From Geodermatophilus sp. TF02-6 (GTDB taxonomy: Bacteria > Actinomycetota > Actinomycetes > Mycobacteriales > Geodermatophilaceae), in the NCBI RefSeq assembly GCF_003319115.1, contig NZ_QOHF01000013.1:62001-126000 (forward strand): a stretch of DNA of 64,000 bases. The letters are read 5' to 3'. Below the pieces are notes generated by a model that searched no databases, was not told the origin of the DNA, and saw only the letters and a program-made list of their open reading frames with translations. A program made the translations under genes and the position numbers. The stretch's first letter is position 1; each line of letters begins with the position of its first letter. Shown one piece after another: positions 26,141-34,255 of the stretch.

Positions 26141-26206
26141 GATCATGGGGTTGTCGTCGTGCGACACGCAGACGCCGGCGTGTCGCACGACGACAACCCC
26201 ATGATC
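26141..26206. terminator. Perfect 29-bp inverted repeat
   Basis: Arms 26141-26169 and 26178-26206, starting GATCATGGGGTTGTCGTCGT, with only 8 bases in the loop. It lies between the converging DUF885 gene and the hypothetical gene at 26340. A perfect stem of this length is much longer than an ordinary terminator needs and looks like a repeated palindromic element; compare 11839-11897. Confidence 0.8.
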
Positions 26207-26339
26207 ACCAGCGAGACGGGCGGGGCGGGAGCCTGCAGGGTGGCCGACACAGGGCCTGCGAGGTCACGGCACCCGATCGTGGCCGCCCCCGCCGGGTCGA
26301 CGGCGGTCGCCGGTGCAGCAGCCGGCCGGTCCGGGCTGG

Positions 26340-27086
26340 TCAGACGGGGCCGTCGGGCGGCAGTGGGTTGAGAGTGTCGGCGTCCCAGGTCGTGCGCTGC
26401 CCGGCGTCGACCTCGGCGGTCTCCAGGCCGTCGGTGGCCAGGAGCTCGTCGACGCAGGCCCGGCTGCCGCCGACGTAGGTGGTCACCAGGTCGATGTCGG
26501 TGGCCACGCACCAGGTCCGGTCGGCCGGCCACCACAGGTTCGCGCTCTGCTCGGCAGGCTCCGGGGCGAGGTTCGCGGCCGCGAGGCCGACCGGCCCGCG
26601 GACGAGCCAGTGCTGGCGGCCGGGCAGCGTGAGGGTGGGCCGGTCGGCGGACACGGAGCCGAAGCCGTGCCAGACGCCGAACCAGCAGTCGTCCGGCGTG
26701 GTGGTGTGGCGGGCCAGGACCGCGGCGAGCCGTTCGGCCACCGACACCGGCAGGTGCCCGCGGGCCGGCGCGCCGTTCCACAGCGGGGACTGGTCCGCCT
26801 CCTCGAAGAACTCCATCGAGCCGGTGATCGACCCCCACTCCATGGCGGGGTGGGCGGCGGTGCCGTTGTGCGCGGCGACCTCGGCCCAGGTCACGTCGAC
26901 GTCGTCGAGGCCGTGGTAGCGGACCGCGGGGTGGAAGACCCGGGCGTGGGCGGGGAAGACGGGCGGCACCAGGGAGCCGACGACATGACGGCCGAACGGG
27001 CGCAGCGCCTCGACGATCCAGGCTCCGGCGGAGACGTGGATCTCGATGTCGGCCTCCCCGCCCCAGGCCTGGCCGGCGGACGGCAC
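26340..27086 (-). CDS. Hypothetical protein
   Basis: 248 residues, no signal peptide or membrane helix, family not recognised. It contains segments such as WIVEALRPFGRHVVGSLVPP, HTTTPDDCWFGVWHGFGS and WCVATDIDLVTTYVGGSRAC, suggesting a globular, Trp-rich cytosolic protein. The GTG at 27086 follows a good GGGGAGG ribosome binding site; an upstream ATG at 27269 would add 61 low-complexity residues. Confidence 0.7.
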   Translation of the reverse strand: MPSAGQAWGGEADIEIHVSAGAWIVEALRPFGRHVVGSLVPPVFPAHARVFHPAVRYHGLDDVDVTWAEVAAHNGTAAHPAMEWGSITGSMEFFEEADQSPLWNGAPARGHLPVSVAERLAAVLARHTTTPDDCWFGVWHGFGSVSADRPTLTLPGRQHWLVRGPVGLAAANLAPEPAEQSANLWWPADRTWCVATDIDLVTTYVGGSRACVDELLATDGLETAEVDAGQRTTWDADTLNPLPPDGPV

Positions 27087-27408
27087 GGAACCTCCCCGGG
27101 GAACGGACAACCCCCGGGCTGCTCCGCGGCGCCCGGCCCTCCGAGGAGGGGGGCAGCACGCGGGCCGGCTGGACAAGTGCCGGCGGCCCGGGGGTCGGGT
27201 GACTGTCCGGTTCTCGCTCGCCGCCGTACCACGCGACGGGCGATTCGTGCCGTCGTCCGGCTTCCACACCGGACGGGCGGCCCATCACAGACGGCGGCTA
27301 GCGGACAGCCACCTCACGAGTCCGATCAGAAGACAATTGTTCGGACCACCTCCTCTCCCGTGTACCTCGACGGTACGTCGTCCGCGGAGGGGTCGGCAAT
27401 GCGGATTT
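27087..27408. other. Intergenic region, hypothetical gene to nhaA
   Basis: Both flanking genes are on the minus strand; this holds the promoter region of the hypothetical gene at 26340 and the end of the nhaA transcript. It has an unusually AT-rich patch (AAGACAATTGTTCGG near 27330) and a perfect AGGAGGTG sequence on the minus strand at 27347-27354 that is not followed by a convincing gene. No RNA element recognised. Confidence 0.5.
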
Positions 27409-28797
27409 TCAGCCGTCGGCGGAACCCCGTTGGTAGACGTCGGGGATGCCGTCGGCGTCCCGGTCGACGTGTTCGGCCTCGTACACCCGCCGGTAGCGGC
27501 GGTTGCGCAGCCGGAGCACGACCGTGGCCAGCAGCGCAGCCGTGACCGTGCCGGTGAGGATGCCCACCTTCGCGTGGTCGTAGGTCGGCGACCCGATCCC
27601 GTAGGCGAGCTCGGTGATGAGCAGGGCGACGGTGAACCCGATGCCGCCGAGCAGGGACAGGCCCAGGACGTCGGGCCAGCCCAGGTCCTCGTCCAGCTCC
27701 GCCCGGGTGAACCGGGCGACCAGCCAGGTGGCCGCGGTGATGCCGAGCGTCTTGCCCACCACCAGGCCCAGGACGACCCCGAGCGCGACGGGGTCGGTGA
27801 CCGAGGCGGCGAAGCCGGAGAGCCCGCCGACGGCCACCCCGGCCGAGAACAAGGCGAACACCGGGACGGCGACCCCGGCCGACAGCGGCCGGAGCAGGTG
27901 CTCGAGGTGTGCGGCCGGTCCCCGTCCGGCGCCGGGACCGCCGGCCATCGCCTGCGCCGGCGGACCCGCGGCCTCGGTCCTCCGCGCGTCCCGGTCTGGC
28001 GCGTGGCTCGGCTCCGCCGGGCGCACGGGCACGGTGGCCGCCAGGAGCACCCCCGCCACGGTGGCGTGCACCCCGGACTCGTGCACCAGCACCCAGGTGA
28101 GCACCGCCGGCGGCAGCAGCAGCCACCACGGTGCCCTCCGCCCGCCCCGCCGCCCCCACCTCTGCACGAGCAGCCCGAAGGCGGCCAGGGGCACCAGGGC
28201 CATGAGCAGCGGCAGCACCGACAGGGACGCCGTGTAGAAGACCGCGATCACCACGATCGCCAGCAGGTCGTCGACCACCGCGAGGGTGAGCAGGAAGGTG
28301 CGCAGCGCGCTGGGCAGGTGGCTGCTGACCACGGCCAGGACGGCGAGGGCGAAGGCGATGTCGGTGGCCGAGGGGATGGCCCACCCGCGCAGGGCGCCGT
28401 CCGGACCACCCAGGTTGACCAGCACGAACAGCAGCGCGGGCACGGCCATGCCACCGACGGCCGCCGCCACGGGCAGCACCGCCCGCCGCGGGTCGCGCAG
28501 GTCCCCGGCGACGAACTCGCGCTTGAGCTCCAGGCCGGCGACGAAGAAGAACAGCGCCAGCAGGCCGTCGGCCGCCCAGGTGCCGAGGGAGAGGTCCAGG
28601 TGCAGCGACGCCGGGCCCACCCGGGTGTCGCGCAGCGTCTCGTAGGCGCCGGCCCACGGCGAGTTGGCCCACACGAGAGCGACCGCGGCGGCGGCCAGCA
28701 GCAGCGCCCCGCCCACGGTCTCCTCGCGCAGGACGGCGGCGATCCGGCTGGTCTCGGCCCAGGAACCGCGGCGGAAGAGGCGGGCGGGGCTGCTCAC
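27409..28797 (-). CDS. nhaA: Na+/H+ antiporter NhaA with a C-terminal DxDxDG tail
   Basis: 462-residue inner-membrane antiporter exchanging Na+ for H+. NhaA hallmarks: [32 protein letters not shown], the paired aspartates in [17 protein letters not shown], and [16 protein letters not shown] loop of about 45 residues rich in Pro/Ala/Gly lies mid-protein. The C-terminus carries [15 protein letters not shown], like the DxDxDG calcium-binding loop of thrombospondin type 3 repeats, which is not a normal NhaA feature. The GTG at 28797 has a GGAG site; a start at 28869 would add 24 residues. Confidence 0.9.
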   Translation of the reverse strand: MSSPARLFRRGSWAETSRIAAVLREETVGGALLLAAAAVALVWANSPWAGAYETLRDTRVGPASLHLDLSLGTWAADGLLALFFFVAGLELKREFVAGDLRDPRRAVLPVAAAVGGMAVPALLFVLVNLGGPDGALRGWAIPSATDIAFALAVLAVVSSHLPSALRTFLLTLAVVDDLLAIVVIAVFYTASLSVLPLLMALVPLAAFGLLVQRWGRRGGRRAPWWLLLPPAVLTWVLVHESGVHATVAGVLLAATVPVRPAEPSHAPDRDARRTEAAGPPAQAMAGGPGAGRGPAAHLEHLLRPLSAGVAVPVFALFSAGVAVGGLSGFAASVTDPVALGVVLGLVVGKTLGITAATWLVARFTRAELDEDLGWPDVLGLSLLGGIGFTVALLITELAYGIGSPTYDHAKVGILTGTVTAALLATVVLRLRNRRYRRVYEAEHVDRDADGIPDVYQRGSADG

Positions 28798-29008
28798 GAG
28801 GCGGCTCCAGGGGACGGGTCGGGTCGGGCGGCGCACGTCGAGGACACCGCCGACCAGACTTCCCGGCACACCTGCTGATGACCCTACCGGCGGGTCCCCT
28901 CACGCGGGTCCCCTCACGCGGGTCCCGTTGCGCGCCGTCCGGAACCGGCCGCGCTCCGTAGAGTGGGTGCATGGCCTCCCCCTCGGCGTTCCCCGACCGG
29001 AGCGGCCG

Positions 29009-30403
29009 GTGAGGCTCGCCGATCTGGCCGGGCGCCGGGTCGGCGTCTGGGGCCACGGCCGGGAGGGCCGGGCGGCGGTCCGCGCCGCCGTGGCCGCCGG
29101 CGCCGCCGGCATCGTGGTCGTCGACGCCGTGCCCCCCGCCCCCGAGGAGCTCCCGCCGGACGCGCAGGTCGGTACGGACGCCGTCGCCCTGGCCGGTTGC
29201 GACGTCGTCCTCCGGTCGCCGGGGATCAGCCCGTACCGCGAGGACGCGCAGGCCCTGGCCGCCGGTACCCGCGTGACCTCGGGCACCGCCGTGGCGCTGG
29301 CCGAGTTCACCGCCCGGTCGGTGCCGACCCTCTGCGTCACCGGCACCAAGGGCAAGAGCACCACCAGCGCGCTGGCCGCCGCGGTGCTCCCCGCCGCCGG
29401 CCGGCCCGCGGTGCACGCCGGCAACATCGGCACGCCGCTGCTCGACGTCCTCCTGGACGGCGCCGTGGGGGACGCGACGTCGCTGGTCGTCGAGGTCTCC
29501 AGCTACCAGGCGGCCGCGGTCGACGACTTCACCGGCTGGGGAGCGGTGACCTCCCTGTCGCCCGAGCACCTCGACTGGCACCGCTCGGTCGAGGCCTACT
29601 ACCGCGACAAGCTGCACGTCTTCGCCGGCTGCGGGCCGGGATCGGTGGTGGTCGGCGCGCAGGCCCGCCCGATCGCCGAGCGCCACCTCGACCCCGCGGT
29701 GCTGGTCGACCCGGCCGACGTCGTCCCGCCGGCGGTGCTCGACGGCTTCCACCCGGCGCACCTGCCGGGCGCGCACAACCTGGCCAACGTGCACGTGGCG
29801 CTGGCCGCCTGCGTCCGGATGGGCGTGGACCTCGACCGGTCCGCCGACGCCGTCCGCGCCGCCGTCGCCGGGTTCCGTGCCCTCCCGCACCGGCTCTCCC
29901 CGGTGGCCACCAGGGACGGCGTCACGTTCGTCGACGACACGTTGAGCACCACCCCCGTCTCGGTGCTCGCCGCCCTGGACGCCCACGCCGGGCGGGCGGT
30001 GACCCTGCTGGCCGGCGGGCAGGACCGCGGGCTGGACCACACCGACCTGGCCCGCGCGGTGGTGGCCCGCGGCGGGGCGGTGCGGGTGGTCACGGTCCCC
30101 GACACCGGCGCCCGGTTGGCCGCCGGCATCCGCGCCGAGGCCGCCCGCGCCGGCGTCGACGCCCCGGTCACCGAGACCGCGTCGCTGGAGGAGGCGGTCG
30201 CCGAGGCGCTCCGGACGACGCCGCCCGGCGCGGTCGTGCTGCTCTCGCCGGGCGCACCCAGCTACAACCGCTTCCGCAACTACGAGGAGTTGGCACGGAC
30301 CTATGAGCAGATCCTCGCCGCCGCCGGGGCCGAGCGCCTCGGAGCAGGGCGTCTCGGAGCAGGGCCTCTCGGAGCGGGGCGTCTCGGAGCAGGGCGTACC
30401 TGA
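29009..30403 (+). CDS. murD2: UDP-MurNAc-L-Ala:L-Glu ligase, MurD2
   Basis: 464-residue Mur ligase: ATP-binding GTKGKST (112-118), EVSSYQ, HLDWH with the metal-binding His, AHNLANVHVALAA, and the C-terminal LLSPGAPSYNRF. Ordinary MurD adds D-Glu. Immediate coupling to murL indicates the MurD2 subtype, which in Xanthomonas adds L-Glu to UDP-MurNAc-L-Ala, after which MurL epimerises it. GTG 29009 has a GGAG ribosome binding site. The last 20 residues are four LGAGR-type repeats encoded by a 15-bp tandem repeat inside the murL overlap. The subtype rests on context plus sequence style. Confidence 0.85.
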   Translation: MRLADLAGRRVGVWGHGREGRAAVRAAVAAGAAGIVVVDAVPPAPEELPPDAQVGTDAVALAGCDVVLRSPGISPYREDAQALAAGTRVTSGTAVALAEFTARSVPTLCVTGTKGKSTTSALAAAVLPAAGRPAVHAGNIGTPLLDVLLDGAVGDATSLVVEVSSYQAAAVDDFTGWGAVTSLSPEHLDWHRSVEAYYRDKLHVFAGCGPGSVVVGAQARPIAERHLDPAVLVDPADVVPPAVLDGFHPAHLPGAHNLANVHVALAACVRMGVDLDRSADAVRAAVAGFRALPHRLSPVATRDGVTFVDDTLSTTPVSVLAALDAHAGRAVTLLAGGQDRGLDHTDLARAVVARGGAVRVVTVPDTGARLAAGIRAEAARAGVDAPVTETASLEEAVAEALRTTPPGAVVLLSPGAPSYNRFRNYEELARTYEQILAAAGAERLGAGRLGAGPLGAGRLGAGRT

Positions 30404-31757
30404 GCCGTTCGTCGTCGCCGACCGCTCGCTCGACCCCGCCACCGGCGAAGCCGCGTTCACCTACCGGCTGGCCGGCGACGAGTTCACCGAGCGGCTCACC
30501 CTCGACCCCGCCCTGCTCCCCGGCGCCGACCCGGCCCGGCTCGACGCCGCGCTCGACCTGGTCCACCTCGTGATGGGCACCAGCTACTACAAGCTGCGCG
30601 CGCCCGGCCGGGTCGTGGTGCGGCGGCCGGTCACCAAGGCGCAGGCCGCCGTCGCCGAGGCCGCCTACACGCACGGGCTGGGCGAGTTCGCCGCGGTCAA
30701 CCGGCTGCCGGTGCCGCACGAGGTCGCCTTCGACGTCGAGGTCCGCGACGACGTCCCCGCGCCGGCCGGCGGCGGCGGCCGGGGCGCGCTGCTGCCGGTC
30801 GGCGGCGGCAAGGACTCCGCGCTGGCGCTGGTCGTCGTCTCACCGGCCACCGCCCTGGCGGTCAACCCGACCGGCGCCCAACGCGACGTGGCCCGCGCGG
30901 CCGGGGTGCCGCTGCTCGGCGTCCGGCGCCGGCTGGACCCGCTGCTGGCCGAGCGGACGGCGGCCGGCGGGCTCAACGGGCACGTGCCGGTCACCGCGAT
31001 CAACTCAGGCCTGGCCACGCTGGTCGCCGTCCTCGGCGGCTTCGACCCGGTGGTCTTCGCCAACGAGCGCTCCGCCGACGAGGAGACGCTGACGGTGAAC
31101 GGCGCGCGGGTGAACCACCAGTACTCCAAGTCCCACGAGTTCGAGCGCCTCTTCGCCGCCGCGGCGGCCGAGGTCGGCGTCGGCTACTTCAGCCTCACCC
31201 GGCAGCTGTCGGAGCTGGCCACGGTCGCCGCGGTGGCCGCCCTGCCCGACCTGCGCGGGCAGATCCTGTCCTGCAACCGCTCCTACACGCAGGCGCACCT
31301 GGGTTTCAGGGACGGCGGCTTCGGGGACGGCGGCTTCGGGGACGGCGGGCAGGCTCCCCAGCGGTGGTGCCTGCACTGCGACAAGTGCCTGTTCACCTTC
31401 CTGTGCTTCGCGGTCTTCCTGACCCCGGACGAGGCGGTCGGGGTGTTCGGCGGTGACCCGCTGCGCGACCTGGCCCTGGTCGACGGCTTCCGGAGGCTGT
31501 GGGCCACGGAGAAGCCGTTCGACTGCGTGGGGGAGCGCGCGGAGAGCGCCGCCGCGATGGCCCACCTGGCCGGGAGCGCGGCCTGGGGCGAGCACGCCGT
31601 CGTCCGGGCGCTGGGCGAGGAGGCGACGTCGTTCGCCCGTGTCAGCGGGGCCACCGTCGAGGGCCTCCTCGAGCCGCGCGGCGAGCACTCGGTGCCTCCG
31701 GCGTACCTGGCCGCGCTGCAGCGGGTGCTCGCGGAGGCCCGCCCGCCGGTGCGGTGA
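30303..31757 (+). CDS. murL: UDP-MurNAc-L-Ala-L-Glu epimerase, MurL
   Basis: 484-residue cytosolic enzyme predicted to convert the L-Glu of UDP-MurNAc-L-Ala-L-Glu to D-Glu using ATP. Motifs: PP-loop-like LPVGGGKDSAL (GGGKDS at 167-172), NERSADEETL, VNHQYSKSHEFE, SCNRSYTQ and a cysteine cluster WCLHCDKCLFTFLCF. It overlaps murD2 by 101 bp; the overlapping N-terminus has four SEQGV-type repeats of no conserved function, so the folded enzyme begins near residue 33. A second 15-bp repeat (FGDGG) lies in a loop near residue 335. Some codon-level uncertainty remains about the start. Confidence 0.87.
   Translation: MSRSSPPPGPSASEQGVSEQGLSERGVSEQGVPEPFVVADRSLDPATGEAAFTYRLAGDEFTERLTLDPALLPGADPARLDAALDLVHLVMGTSYYKLRAPGRVVVRRPVTKAQAAVAEAAYTHGLGEFAAVNRLPVPHEVAFDVEVRDDVPAPAGGGGRGALLPVGGGKDSALALVVVSPATALAVNPTGAQRDVARAAGVPLLGVRRRLDPLLAERTAAGGLNGHVPVTAINSGLATLVAVLGGFDPVVFANERSADEETLTVNGARVNHQYSKSHEFERLFAAAAAEVGVGYFSLTRQLSELATVAAVAALPDLRGQILSCNRSYTQAHLGFRDGGFGDGGFGDGGQAPQRWCLHCDKCLFTFLCFAVFLTPDEAVGVFGGDPLRDLALVDGFRRLWATEKPFDCVGERAESAAAMAHLAGSAAWGEHAVVRALGEEATSFARVSGATVEGLLEPRGEHSVPPAYLAALQRVLAEARPPVR
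30338..30397. repeat. 15-bp tandem repeat in the murD2-murL overlap
   Basis: Four units of CTCGGAGCAGGGCGT (30338-30352, 30353-30367, 30368-30382, 30383-30397) with one or two changes. Read in the murD2 frame they give LGAGR units; in the murL frame SEQGV units. The unit is a multiple of three, so slippage keeps both frames open. Confidence 0.92.
31305..31349. repeat. Three 15-bp repeats inside murL
   Basis: TTC-(A/G)GG-GAC-GGC-GG(C/G) three times, encoding F(R/G)DGG units between SYTQAHLG and the WCLHC cysteine cluster. Probably a flexible loop expanded by slippage. Confidence 0.85.
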
Positions 31758-32641
31758 CGCCGGCCCTCGCGGCGGTCGAGCGGGCACTGCTGCGCCCCGG
31801 GGCCCGCGACGTCACCGGGCTGGGCGCCGCCGTGCCCGGCCAGCTCGCCCGGCTGGCCGGGGAGCTCGCCGCCGCCGGGCAGGCCCGGTCCCGGGTCGGC
31901 CTGGTCACCGGGGTGCACATCGCCTGGGCGCCCACCCCCGCGGCCGAGACCGACGGCCCGGTCGGCGTCGCCGTCCTCGCCGCCGCGCTGGCCACCCTGG
32001 GCGCCGAGCCGGTGGTGCTCACCGACGATCCCTGCGCCGGGGTGACCGGCGCCTGCCTGGCGGTCCTCGGCGCCGGGCGGCTCGAGGTCGTGCCGGTGGC
32101 CGCGGACGAGGCCGCCGTGGCCGGGACCGTGGCGGACCTGGGCCCGTCGCACCTGGTCGCGGTCGAGCGCCTCGGCCCCAACACCGAGGGCCGGGTGATG
32201 ACGATGCGTGCGGTGGACGTCACGGCGTCCACCGCGCCGCTGCACGCAGCGTTCGCCCTGCCCGGCCTGGTCACCGGGGCGGTCGGCGACGGCGGCAACG
32301 AGATCGGCATGGGCAACGTGCCGGCCGACGTCGTCGCGGCCTGCGTCGCGCACGGCGCGCGGATCGCCTGCCGTGTGCCGGTGGACGCCCTCGTGGTGGC
32401 CGGCACGTCGAACTGGGGCTGCTGCGGGCTCATCGCCGCCCTGGCGCTGCTCGTGCCCCAGCACGGCCCCGCGCTGCGCGCGCTGCTCGACCCGGCCGTG
32501 GACGCCGCGGTGCTCGACGCGGCCACCGCCGCCGGCGGGATCGACGGCGTGACCGGGCGGCCCGGCGCCTCGGTGGACGGCGTCCGGGTGGCCGACCACG
32601 CCGACCTGCTCGCCGGCCTGCGGGCACTGGCCCGGGCCTAG
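31754..32641 (+). CDS. DUF4392 protein, D-glutamate cyclase-like
   Basis: 295 residues matching the C-terminal domain of D-glutamate cyclase (DUF4392): LVTGVHIAWAPTPAAETDGPVG near the start, LVAVERLGPNTEGRVMTMRAVDV, then GDGGNEIGMGNV and ALVVAGTSNWGCCGL. In animals the related enzyme turns D-glutamate into 5-oxo-D-proline. Its start overlaps the murL stop (GTGA), so it is expressed with the D-Glu-forming murD2-murL pair. It may dispose of free D-Glu or act on a related cell-wall intermediate; this is inference. Confidence 0.8.
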   Translation: MTPALAAVERALLRPGARDVTGLGAAVPGQLARLAGELAAAGQARSRVGLVTGVHIAWAPTPAAETDGPVGVAVLAAALATLGAEPVVLTDDPCAGVTGACLAVLGAGRLEVVPVAADEAAVAGTVADLGPSHLVAVERLGPNTEGRVMTMRAVDVTASTAPLHAAFALPGLVTGAVGDGGNEIGMGNVPADVVAACVAHGARIACRVPVDALVVAGTSNWGCCGLIAALALLVPQHGPALRALLDPAVDAAVLDAATAAGGIDGVTGRPGASVDGVRVADHADLLAGLRALARA

Positions 32642-32644
32642 GCT
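32639..32644 (+). promoter_or_regulatory. Leaderless promoter -10 of the Fur-family gene
   Basis: TAGGCT, seven bases before the GTG at 32652. The hexamer overlaps the TAG stop codon of the preceding gene. Confidence 0.55.
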
Positions 32645-32651
32645 GGACCGC

Positions 32652-33134
32652 GTGCCGCACCCGCACCACACCGAGGACACCGCGCTGGAGGGTATGGCGC
32701 CGCTGGCCGAGCGCCTGCGCGCCCGCGGCCTGCGGTTGACCACCCAGCGCCAGCAGGTGCTCGCCGCCGTCGGCGCGCTCGAGCACGCCACCCCCGAGGA
32801 CATCGGCGTGCGGCTGCGCGCGGAGGCCGGCCCGGACGGCGCCGCTCCCGACACCTCGACCGTCTACCGCACCCTGGAACTGCTCGAGCGGCTGGGCCTG
32901 GTCTGGCACACCCACCTGGGCAGGGGCGCGCCGGTCTACCACGCGGCCGAGCACCCGCACCTGCACGTCGTCTGCTCCGGCTGCGGCGAGATCTCCTCGG
33001 CCGACCCGGCGCTGCTCGACGGCGCCGCGGAGCGGCTGGCCGCCGACCTCGGTTTCCAGCTCGACGTGGGGCACGTCGCGCTGTCCGGGACGTGCCGCGC
33101 CTGCCGTGAACGAGCCGGACAGGAGAGGTCGTGA
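32652..33134 (+). CDS. Fur-family metalloregulator (Zur/FurB-like)
   Basis: 160-residue repressor. DNA-binding winged helix: LRLTTQRQQVLAAVGALEHATPEDIG and STVYRTLELLERLGLV. The regulatory metal region is PVYHAAEHPHLHVVCSGCGEI, with structural zinc pairs CSGC and CRAC. The balance of motifs suggests zinc (Zur/FurB) rather than iron sensing, but no zinc-uptake genes are adjacent. Its GTG start appears leaderless, and its stop overlaps the ygfZ start (GTGA). Confidence 0.82.
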   Translation: MPHPHHTEDTALEGMAPLAERLRARGLRLTTQRQQVLAAVGALEHATPEDIGVRLRAEAGPDGAAPDTSTVYRTLELLERLGLVWHTHLGRGAPVYHAAEHPHLHVVCSGCGEISSADPALLDGAAERLAADLGFQLDVGHVALSGTCRACRERAGQERS

Positions 33135-34255
33135 CCACCCCCAGCCCCCTGCTCTCCCGCCCCGGCGCCGTCGCCGGGGAGGACGGGTCCGTCTCCGCGT
33201 ACCACTCCGTCGCAGCTCACTACGGCGACCCGCTGCGGGAGCAGCGCGCGCTCGCCGAGGGCGCCGGCCTGGTCGACCGCGGCGACCGCGACGTCCTCGT
33301 CGTCCCCGGCGCCGACCGGCTGACCTGGCTGCACAGCCTCACCACGCAGCACCTCGAGCGGCTGGCCGACGGCACCGGCGCCGAGGCGCTGGAGCTCACC
33401 CCGAACGGGCACGTCGAGCACCACCTCGTCCTGGCCGAGCTGGGCGGCACCACGTGGGTGGACGTCGAGCCGGGCACGGGAGCGGCGCTGCAGGCGTTCC
33501 TGGAGCGGATGCGGTTCCTGCTGCGCGTCGAGCCGGCCCTGGTCACCGACGAGTGGGCGCTGCTCTCGCTGGTCGGCCCGCGGTCGGGAGCGGTGCTCGC
33601 CGCCGCGGGGCTGCCGGTTCCCGCCGAGCCGTACGCGGTGGCCGCCGCCGAGGGCGGCGGGTGGGTGCGCCGGATGCCGCCGGTCGGGGACGGCGCCGAC
33701 GTCGTCGACCTGCTGGTGCCCCGCGCCGAGCTGGCCGCCCGCGCCGACGCGCTGCTCGCCGCCGGGGCCACCCTCGCCGGGCTGGACGCGTACGAGGCGC
33801 TGCGCGTGGAGGCCCGCCGGCCGCGGCTCGGCGTCGACACCGACCACCGCACCATCCCCAACGAGACCGGGTGGCTGACCACCGCCGTCCACCTGGCCAA
33901 GGGCTGCTACCGCGGGCAGGAGACCGTCGCCCGGGTGCACAACCTCGGCCGCCCGCCGCGCCGGCTGGTCCTGCTGCACCTGGACGGGCTCTCCGAGGAG
34001 CTCCCCGCCCCGGGCACGCCGGTGCTCGCCGGCGCCCGCGAGGTGGGCCGGGTCGGCACCGTCGTCCGCCACCACGAGCTCGGGGTGGTCGCCCTGGCGC
34101 TGGTCAAGCAGTCGGTCGCCATGGACGCGCAACTCACCGTGGGCGGGGCGGGCGCCGCGATCGACCCGGACGACGCCCCGGCGGCGCTCGACGACACCCG
34201 GGCCGCGGCGCGGGAACGGGTCCAGGCCGTCCGGTCTGCCACCATCCAACGGTGA
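33131..34255 (+). CDS. ygfZ: Folate-binding iron-sulfur assembly protein YgfZ
   Basis: 374-residue GcvT-fold protein. The YgfZ signature is KGCYRGQETVARVHNLG (family motif KGCYxGQE with the conserved cysteine), preceded by WLHSLTTQHLERLADG and IPNET. YgfZ uses folate to help repair or assemble certain iron-sulfur enzymes in the cytosol. Coupled by GTGA overlaps to the Fur gene before it and the BKACE gene after it. Confidence 0.9.
   Translation: MTTPSPLLSRPGAVAGEDGSVSAYHSVAAHYGDPLREQRALAEGAGLVDRGDRDVLVVPGADRLTWLHSLTTQHLERLADGTGAEALELTPNGHVEHHLVLAELGGTTWVDVEPGTGAALQAFLERMRFLLRVEPALVTDEWALLSLVGPRSGAVLAAAGLPVPAEPYAVAAAEGGGWVRRMPPVGDGADVVDLLVPRAELAARADALLAAGATLAGLDAYEALRVEARRPRLGVDTDHRTIPNETGWLTTAVHLAKGCYRGQETVARVHNLGRPPRRLVLLHLDGLSEELPAPGTPVLAGAREVGRVGTVVRHHELGVVALALVKQSVAMDAQLTVGGAGAAIDPDDAPAALDDTRAAARERVQAVRSATIQR

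Noticed and set aside
27334-27354. Perfect AGGAGGTG on the minus strand followed by a TTG
   Set aside because: The TTG is 12 bases away and opens only a 12-codon frame without recognisable features.
27326-27412. Open frame after the nhaA stop ending in TGEEVVRTIVF, in a minus-strand frame that overlaps nhaA
   Set aside because: No ATG/GTG start near it and codon use lacks the strong third-position GC of real genes here.
28971-29012. 13-codon ATG frame (MASPSAFPDRSGR) overlapping the murD2 start
   Set aside because: No conserved composition and no ribosome binding site; probably chance.
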